From the NCBI GenBank assembly GCA_902477765.1, contig CABSIM010000045.1, positions 1-20,137 on the forward strand: DNA of 20,137 nucleotides, in the 5' to 3' direction. Source of the stretch: an uncultured Clostridiaceae bacterium. GTDB lineage: Bacteria; Bacillota; Clostridia; Lachnospirales; Lachnospiraceae. Position 1 is the stretch's first letter. Each line of letters starts with the position of its first letter. The translations under genes and the position numbers were made by a program. Of the stretch, positions 15,762 through 20,137 are shown one piece after another. A model generated the notes under the pieces. It was not told the origin of the DNA, made no database searches, and saw nothing but the letters and a program-made list of their open reading frames with translations.

Positions 15762-16862
15762 TCAGCCCATCAGCGGGATTACTTCTTCTTCCCATCTGGT
15801 GGCAATTTCCGTACAGATTTCTGATACGGCGTCGTTGTCTGTAAGCGGAATCGTACCGCTGTATTCTGCATCGTCGATCAGTTTTGCGGAAAGTTCTTCC
15901 GGAATCTCCACGTCCTCACGGATGGGACGGGCATATCCTTTTACTCTGTCAATCTGTCCTTCATCGCTCAGAAGATATTCCACTGCCAGAGCTGCTGCAT
16001 GGGGATGCGGCGCATATTTGTTGATCAGCAGGCAGTATCCGGACTGGATGGCTCCGTCCTGCATGATATGGCATTCCAGATTGGCATCCGGATTGATTTC
16101 ATTTACCAGCTCCTTGTATTTCAGGGTCTGATAATCCCAGTGCAGATACAGGTCCACTTCACCTCTGGCCATTCTCTCCTGGCTGTAGTCAGCGGCATCC
16201 AGACGTCCCTCCTGTGCCAGTTCCTTGAAAAAGTCGATGGCCGGATCAATATTGTCAATGCCTCCGCCCAGTGCGTAAGCGCAGGACAGCACCGCCATCT
16301 GGGAAGAAGCTCCGCGCACCACATCTCCGATGGTCACACGGCAGTCACTGTTTTTCAGATCTTCCCAGGATGTAATGGGACTTCCGATATTGTCAATATT
16401 CTGCAGGCTGCTCATGGTGCCCAGATAGCTGATGACCCATTTTCCGTCCGGATCCTTTGCCCAGTCAGGAATGGAATCCCAGGTGGTGGCTTTATAGGGC
16501 TGTACCACATCCATTTCCACTGCCATGGGACCGAATGCCTGGCCCACGTCACCGATATCCTTGGTAGGTGCATCCTTTTCATTTTCAAATGTGGAAAGTT
16601 CTTCTGCAGAACTCATATCGCTGTCTGTATGCTGTACTCCATATGTATCTGTAATCGCTTCCCAGCTTCCTTTCCAGTTCGCCCAGTCATCCGGCATGCC
16701 CACGGATGCCAGTTCGCCTTCCGCTTTGGCTCCTTCGATGATCTCATCCAGAGTCAGCTGTGTCAGATCCACGGTTTCCTTGGTTTCTGCCGCACCGCAG
16801 GCAGTCAGCAGAACGGATGCGGCGCAGAGGCAAGCGGCCGCGCGTAATACGGTCTTTTTCAT
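15762..16862 (-). CDS. Extracellular solute-binding lipoprotein of the ABC transporter
   Basis: A 366-residue binding protein, the first gene of the operon. The N-terminus is a lipoprotein signal: basic MKKTVLR, a hydrophobic core, and lipobox LLTAC with the lipidated Cys at 22. The mature part has the two-lobe pattern of PotD/FbpA-like proteins, for example GDVGQAFGP, SWEDLKNSDCRVTIGD and AVEYLLSDEGQ. It is anchored outside the membrane and delivers ligand to the two permeases. No residue set lets me name the ligand. Candidates from the class are polyamines, iron complexes, 2-aminoethylphosphonate or glycerophosphodiester-like compounds. AGGAGGAA lies nine bases before the ATG. Its promoter has an extended -10 and lies downstream of Pho-box-like repeats. 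Confidence 0.92.
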   Translation of the reverse strand: MKKTVLRAAACLCAASVLLTACGAAETKETVDLTQLTLDEIIEGAKAEGELASVGMPDDWANWKGSWEAITDTYGVQHTDSDMSSAEELSTFENEKDAPTKDIGDVGQAFGPMAVEMDVVQPYKATTWDSIPDWAKDPDGKWVISYLGTMSSLQNIDNIGSPITSWEDLKNSDCRVTIGDVVRGASSQMAVLSCAYALGGGIDNIDPAIDFFKELAQEGRLDAADYSQERMARGEVDLYLHWDYQTLKYKELVNEINPDANLECHIMQDGAIQSGYCLLINKYAPHPHAAALAVEYLLSDEGQIDRVKGYARPIREDVEIPEELSAKLIDDAEYSGTIPLTDNDAVSEICTEIATRWEEEVIPLMG

Positions 16863-16913
16863 AAATACATTTCCTCCTGTTTTTCTTCATTTTCTTTTTT
16901 TCTCACGTCACTC

Positions 16914-16922
16914 AGTATAACA
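16914..16922 (-). promoter_or_regulatory. Extended -10 promoter of the ABC/PHP operon
   Basis: TGTTATACT on the minus strand is an extended -10. The -35 region (about 16936-16942) is poor, which fits a promoter that depends on an activator. Initiation near 16907 would give a leader of about 45 nt. Confidence 0.6.
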
Positions 16923-16962
16923 GCAGCAGGACCGCAGAACTATCAGCAACGCCACAAATAGC

Positions 16963-17042
16963 TGTAAAAAAAATCCCAACACTATGTAAACATTCTTTTT
17001 TATTTGTATATTTACTCCATGGTTCTGTAAAGTCCGGGTAAA
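16963..17042 (-). promoter_or_regulatory. Pho-box-like direct repeats
   Basis: On the minus strand TTTACC (17037-17042), five bases, then TTTACA (17026-17031) form an 11-bp repeat. Further on, TTTACA occurs at 16985-16990 and again at 16963-16968, exactly 22 bp apart. Bacillus PhoP binds TT(A/C/T)A(C/T)A hexamers repeated every 11 bp, so the pattern fits a phosphate-starvation regulator. Binding is not shown by the sequence. Confidence 0.4.
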
Positions 17043-17063
17043 CAGTCCGCAAAAACTATCCGT

Positions 17064-17084
17064 TTATATGGAAAATGCATTCAT
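17064..17084 (-). other. Tiny open frame with a strong ribosome site
   Basis: ATG (17082-17084), five further codons (MNAFSI) and TAA (17064-17066). GAGGAG at 17090-17095 is five bases before the ATG. It lies between the L25 terminator and the ABC operon promoter. It may be chance, a relic, or a leader peptide. No function is claimed. Confidence 0.25.
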
Positions 17085-17130
17085 CTGTTCTCCTCGCCGG
17101 TATAGCAGGAAGCTGTTTTGTCCATATGAC

Positions 17131-17166
17131 AAAAAATCCCCCGGGCCGTATACGGCCCGGGGGATT
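17131..17166 (-). terminator. Terminator of the L25 gene
   Basis: A 32-base perfect palindrome (arms 17135-17150 and 17151-17166, GC-rich with GTATAC at the centre). On the minus strand it runs straight into six T residues. It lies 36 bases after the L25 stop. A T-run also exists on the plus side, so it could block transcription from both directions. Confidence 0.92.
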
Positions 17167-17202
17167 CCCTTTTTCTCTGTTATTCTGTACTTCCCGATGG
17201 GT

Positions 17203-17808
17203 TTATTTCGCAGCTTCAGTTTTTTTACCGTCTTCCGCTGCACTTTCTTCCTCAGGAATATCTGCATTGCGGACAGGGCTGACTGTAACAACAACCGCAT
17301 CCGGATCAACTGCAAGTTCCACATCCTTATCGGACGCTATGGCCAGATCCCGTACTTTGACGGAATCGCCCACATGCAGATCCGATACGTCAATCTCTAT
17401 TTTTTCCACCAGTGCAGCCGGCAATGCTTTGTACGGTATTTCCTTCATCAGCTGCTGCAGAACACCTGTGGTAACCTTGTCGTGGTGAAGCAGATGGATC
17501 TCTGCCACGGAATGAACTTTTTCACCGCTCACCAGTGCCTGGAAATCCATTTCCATGATCTGGCCTTTCATGGGATTATAGTCAACTTCCTTAATCAGGG
17601 CATTGATTTTTTCGCCTTCCACATCCAGAATAATCCGGCTTCCTTTTCCGCTGTCCTTGGCAAGACGCTCCACATCTGCTTTTGCCATCTTCAGCGGAAT
17701 GGTTTCTTTCATTTCTCTTCCATAAACAACACCCGTGACAAATCCCTCACGTCTCAGTTTCTTCGCTTTCACATCCATGGTTCTTTTTTCAGCTTTTAAA
17801 GTATTCAT
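17203..17808 (-). CDS. rplY: 50S ribosomal protein L25 / general stress protein Ctc
   Basis: A 201-residue, two-domain L25 of the Ctc/TL5 type that binds 5S rRNA on the large ribosomal subunit. Residues 1-92 form the L25 beta-barrel (MNTLKAEKR, GFVTGVVYG, ALIKEVDYNPMKGQI). Residues about 93-180 form the TL5 C-terminal domain (EIPYKALPAALVEKIEIDVS, LHVGDSVKVRDL). The last 20 are an acidic, Ala/Glu/Lys-rich tail. GGAGG before the ATG supports the start. It appears monocistronic, with a strong promoter about 100 bases upstream and a terminator directly downstream. The neighbours seen in many genomes (pth, prs) are absent. In Bacillus ctc is under the general stress factor; here the visible promoter looks like an ordinary sigma-A site. 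Confidence 0.95.
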   Translation of the reverse strand: MNTLKAEKRTMDVKAKKLRREGFVTGVVYGREMKETIPLKMAKADVERLAKDSGKGSRIILDVEGEKINALIKEVDYNPMKGQIMEMDFQALVSGEKVHSVAEIHLLHHDKVTTGVLQQLMKEIPYKALPAALVEKIEIDVSDLHVGDSVKVRDLAIASDKDVELAVDPDAVVVTVSPVRNADIPEEESAAEDGKKTEAAK

Positions 17809-17909
17809 TTATCTTTTCCTCCATCAAACTGATAAGACGGATTGCTTAGCGGCCTATTCTTTTCCTGCAACAGGTCTGGATAAGTAACCTTGTTTTTTGT
17901 TACATATGT

Positions 17910-17937
17910 ATTATAACATATATATTTCAAAATTCAA
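17910..17937 (-). promoter_or_regulatory. Promoter of the L25 gene
   Basis: TTGAAT (17932-17937), 16 bases, then TATAAT (17910-17915) preceded by TGT, an extended -10. Initiation near 17903 gives an untranslated leader of about 95 nt, in which I see no recognisable riboswitch. Confidence 0.75.
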
Positions 17938-18045
17938 GTACAGACTTTCCATATTTTCTCCGCAATAAGACGATATTTTTATGATTTTTTCTGCTGTTTT
18001 CTCAGCTGCACAGAACTTTTTCCGTGATTTTTCTGTTTCCCTCTT

Positions 18046-18504
18046 CTACAGCCTCAGTCCCTTGATGTCCTTGATTCTGGACAGAATCATGTTGCAGCTG
18101 CAGCTTATGACACCGGGAAGAGGATCAATAACAGACGACATCAGCTCCTCCATCTCCTCTGCAGATGCCGCCACCGCATGAACATGAAGCCTGTTGTTCC
18201 CGGTTACCCGGTAAATCTGAGTAATGACTTCATTGGAAGTAAGAATTTCCACTACCCTGGAAAATGCAGACGGTTCGGTTTCAATTTCAAAATAGCAGGA
18301 TACCGCCCCGCTGATCTTCTGCGGATTAATGATGGCCGTGTATTCTTCTATGACGCCTCTCCGTTCCAGCGACTGTACCCGCATTTTCACCGCCACGCGG
18401 GAAATTCCCACCTGTTTCCCGATTTCAGAATACGACATTCTCGCATTACGGATCAGGAGTTCCGCAATCTTCCGATCCAGCTCATCCAGTCCTTCCAGAA
18501 ACAT
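18046..18504 (-). CDS. Lrp/AsnC family transcriptional regulator
   Basis: A 152-residue regulator. The N-terminal winged helix-turn-helix has LDELDRKIAELLIRNARMSY, then SEIGKQVGISRVAVKMRVQSL with the recognition helix near 35-46. The C-terminal RAM domain spans about 65-150 and contains the TGNNRLHV turn (101-108) that usually lies at the amino-acid-binding interface. Such proteins form octamers or other oligomers and sense amino acids. The open frame runs to 18636, but the promoter TATAAT at 18593-18598 puts transcript initiation near 18586, so only the ATG at 18502-18504 fits. That start also gives the normal family length. The ribosome site is modest (AGGCGG). It is divergent from the MATE gene, which is a plausible target. 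Confidence 0.93.
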   Translation of the reverse strand: MFLEGLDELDRKIAELLIRNARMSYSEIGKQVGISRVAVKMRVQSLERRGVIEEYTAIINPQKISGAVSCYFEIETEPSAFSRVVEILTSNEVITQIYRVTGNNRLHVHAVAASAEEMEELMSSVIDPLPGVISCSCNMILSRIKDIKGLRL

Positions 18505-18592
18505 ATCCGTACCGCCTCTCTTCTGCCGTTTTTCCCGAAGAACCGTCTTTTCTGTACGGCTCCTCACACGCAGACAGATTTTTATTTCTCTC

Positions 18593-18621
18593 ATTATATG
18601 TTTCTTTTTTTCAAAAAGCAA
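18593..18621 (-). promoter_or_regulatory. Promoter of the Lrp-family gene
   Basis: TTGCTT (18616-18621), 17 bases, then TATAAT (18593-18598) on the minus strand. Its -35 lies eight bases from the -35 of the divergent MATE promoter, so one bound regulator could affect both. Confidence 0.7.
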
Positions 18622-18629
18622 GAACTGAA

Positions 18630-18658
18630 TTGACAACAGGAATTTGTATATATATAAT
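18630..18658 (+). promoter_or_regulatory. Perfect-consensus sigma-A promoter of the second MATE gene
   Basis: TTGACA (18630-18635), exactly 17 bases, then TATAAT (18653-18658). Expected initiation is near 18665, inside the palindrome GTTTCGAAAC. A second TATAAT lies at 18675-18680 without a matching -35. The leader to the ATG is about 100 nt. Confidence 0.88.
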
Positions 18659-18659
18659 G

Positions 18660-18669
18660 GTTTCGAAAC
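18660..18669. promoter_or_regulatory. Palindrome at the MATE transcription start (candidate operator)
   Basis: GTTTCGAAAC is a 10-bp perfect palindrome directly after the -10 of a full-consensus promoter, covering the expected start point. This is a typical position for a repressor site. The repressor is not identified. Confidence 0.45.
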
Positions 18670-18765
18670 GTAAGTATAATATTTCTATCCGAAATGTACT
18701 CCAGGCCCCGCCTGATCCGGTTTTCTCCGGAAGAAAAAATCTGATGCAAAGGAAAGGTGAAACAT

Positions 18766-20112
18766 ATGAAGGGAGATCTGACCCAGGGCCCTGTAATGAA
18801 AACCATGCTGTGTTTTGCAGTTCCCATGATTCTGGGAAATCTTCTGCAGCAATGCTATAATGTGGCGGATACGCTGATCGTAGGGCGTTTTCTCGGTGCC
18901 AATGCTCTGGCTGCCGTAGGTTCCTCCTATACGCTGATGACATTCCTGACGTCCATTCTGCTGGGACTCTGTATGGGAAGCAGTGCCGTGTTTTCCATCC
19001 GTTTCGGCCAGAAGGATGAAAACGGACTGAAAGAGGGTATGTGTGCTTCTTTTGCCCTGATCGCAGTCCTTACCCTGATCCTCAACACGGCTGTGTTTCT
19101 CTTTATTGATCAGATCATTCTTTTTCTCCGTGTCCCGGAAGAAGTTCAGGGCCTGATGCGGGAATACCTGATGGTGATCTTTGCCGGCATCGCTGCCACA
19201 TTCTTTTACAATTATTTTGCCTCTCTTCTGAGAGCTGTGGGAAATTCCGTTATCCCTCTGGCATTTCTGGCTGTATCCGCCGTCCTGAATATTATTCTGG
19301 ATCTTGTATTCGTCCTTGTCCTTCACCGGGGTGTGGCCGGAGCGGCAGAAGCCACTGTCATCTCCCAGTATGTGTCCGGCCTCGGCATTGCCGTCTATAC
19401 CTGGATGTTCTGTCCTTACCTTCGGGTTTCCAGATCCCATCTCCATATCCGAATGGCATGTGTCCGGGAGATTGCAGGCTTCTCCGTTCTCACCTGCCTT
19501 CAGCAGTCTGTGATGAACCTGGGGATTCTGATGGTGCAGGGACTGGTCAACAGCTTCGGCCCCGTTGTCATGGCAGCCTTTGCCGCCGCTGTAAAAATCG
19601 ACTCCTTCGCATATATGCCGGTTCAGGATTTCGGAAATGCATTTTCTTCCTTTATAGCGCAGAATTACGGGGCAAGACGGGAAGACCGGATCCGGAAAGG
19701 CCTTAAGGGTGCAGTGGCTGCTTCCTTCCTCTTCTGTGTTGTTGTCTCCGCCGCTGTATGGATTGCTGCCCGCCCTCTGATGATGCTGTTTGTGGATGAA
19801 AGCGAAACCGCCATCATTGCCGAAGGGGTCCGCTATCTTCATATAGAAGGGGCGTTTTACTGCGGAATCGGCTGTCTGTTTCTGCTGTACGGACTCTACC
19901 GTGCACTTGGCCGTCCCGGCATGTCTGTCGTTCTTACGGTCATTTCACTGGGGACACGTGTGGCACTGGCCTATGCGCTTTCCGCCCATCCTGCCATCGG
20001 TGTCGTCGGTATCTGGTGGTCCGTTCCCATCGGCTGGGCTCTGGCTGATCTCACCGGCCTGGCCTACTATCTGCTCAGAAAAAAAGGGAGTGTCGCAAAA
20101 TCATCAAAATAG
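18766..20112 (+). CDS. MATE family efflux transporter
   Basis: A 448-residue, 12-helix multidrug and toxic compound extrusion protein. It opens MKGDLTQGPVMKTMLCFAVP, then CYNVADTLIVGRFLGANALAAVGSS, close to the start of the other MATE protein in this window. The second repeat starts near 230 (EIAGFSVLTCLQQSVMNLGI). The frame can begin at a GTG (18757), but the ATG at 18766 with AAAGG eight bases upstream is preferred. The protein is probably a Na+- or H+-driven exporter. The substrate is unknown. It is transcribed alone from a very strong promoter with a palindrome at the start point, divergent from an Lrp-family regulator, which suggests inducible expression. The C-terminus is short and basic. 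Confidence 0.93.
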   Translation: MKGDLTQGPVMKTMLCFAVPMILGNLLQQCYNVADTLIVGRFLGANALAAVGSSYTLMTFLTSILLGLCMGSSAVFSIRFGQKDENGLKEGMCASFALIAVLTLILNTAVFLFIDQIILFLRVPEEVQGLMREYLMVIFAGIAATFFYNYFASLLRAVGNSVIPLAFLAVSAVLNIILDLVFVLVLHRGVAGAAEATVISQYVSGLGIAVYTWMFCPYLRVSRSHLHIRMACVREIAGFSVLTCLQQSVMNLGILMVQGLVNSFGPVVMAAFAAAVKIDSFAYMPVQDFGNAFSSFIAQNYGARREDRIRKGLKGAVAASFLFCVVVSAAVWIAARPLMMLFVDESETAIIAEGVRYLHIEGAFYCGIGCLFLLYGLYRALGRPGMSVVLTVISLGTRVALAYALSAHPAIGVVGIWWSVPIGWALADLTGLAYYLLRKKGSVAKSSK

Positions 20113-20118
20113 ATGATT

Positions 20119-20135
20119 GAGCGGCACTTCCGCTC
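20119..20135 (+). terminator. Probable terminator after the second MATE gene, cut by the window end
   Basis: GAGCGG (20119-20124) pairs with CCGCTC (20130-20135) around a 5-base loop, six bases after the stop codon. The expected T-run would lie beyond the last base, so it cannot be confirmed. Confidence 0.55.
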
Positions 20136-20137
20136 GT

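Larger units (their letters stand above)
16863..17202. other. 340-base gap: regulatory region and terminator, no clear gene
   Basis: The gap holds, from the binding-protein side, its ribosome site, an extended -10 promoter, AT-rich DNA with repeated TTTACA hexamers on the minus strand, a seven-codon open frame with a good ribosome site (17064-17084), and the terminator of the L25 gene (17131-17166). I see no gene longer than the tiny frame. Confidence 0.8.

Noticed and set aside
16920..16928. CAGCAGCAG-like triplet repeat near the ABC operon promoter
   Set aside because: Only about three units; too short to count as a repeat of interest.
18505..18636. Longer start for the Lrp-family gene
   Set aside because: These codons lie over the promoter and upstream of the expected start, and would give an atypically long basic N-terminus.
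18685..19842. Minus-strand open frame of 385 codons opposite the second MATE gene
   Set aside because: Gly/His/Gln-rich low-meaning translation, antisense to a clear MATE gene, and it covers the MATE leader.
1..20137. CRISPR array, tRNA or rRNA genes, insertion sequence ends, phage genes
   Set aside because: No regularly spaced repeats, no tRNA-like cloverleaf, no rRNA core sequence, and no transposase, integrase or phage protein was found on reading both strands.

Overview
The window looks like chromosomal DNA of a spore-forming Clostridia member, most probably Lachnospiraceae. The basis is a Spo0A master regulator, a PPDK that keeps the numbering of the Clostridium symbiosum enzyme (His455, Cys831), AGGAGG-type ribosome sites throughout, a roughly balanced base composition, and tightly packed genes mostly on one strand. 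I would not name a species. There are 16 protein genes. I see no rRNA, tRNA, CRISPR array, insertion sequence or phage gene.

Region 1 (1-5.9 kb, minus strand) holds central carbon and development genes. In transcription order these are spo0A, glgA (glycogen synthase), a divergent-PAP2 membrane protein, and ppdK (pyruvate, phosphate dikinase), which ends in a clear terminator. The ppdK promoter is covered by a 13+13 bp perfect inverted repeat.

Region 2 (5.9-10.0 kb, minus strand) is a compact three-gene operon: an NhaD/ArsB-type ion antiporter, a cytidylate-kinase-like protein with an extra N-terminal domain, and a MATE efflux pump. The likely spo0A promoter, with an exact Spo0A-box heptamer upstream, lies at and within the 3' end of the pump gene. 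A DUF554 membrane protein gene (10.2-11.0 kb, plus strand) is divergent from this operon.

Region 3 (11.0-17.1 kb, minus strand) is the most interesting part. It is a putative import and processing unit: a lipoprotein solute-binding protein, two PotB/PotC-type permeases and a PotA/FbpC-type ATPase, followed by two different PHP-domain metallohydrolases. One is CehA/McbA-like and the other HisK/HisJ-like. Upstream of the binding-protein promoter are direct repeats of TTTACA/TTTACC with 11- and 22-bp phasing, like Bacillus PhoP boxes. The transporter class, the phosphoesterase-type enzymes and the Pho-like boxes together suggest uptake and hydrolysis of a phosphorylated organic compound. That is an inference; the substrate is unknown.

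Region 4 (17.1-20.1 kb) has ribosomal protein L25/Ctc and an Lrp/AsnC regulator on the minus strand. Divergent from the regulator is a second MATE pump, driven by a perfect-consensus sigma-A promoter (TTGACA-17-TATAAT) with a 10-bp palindrome at the expected transcription start.
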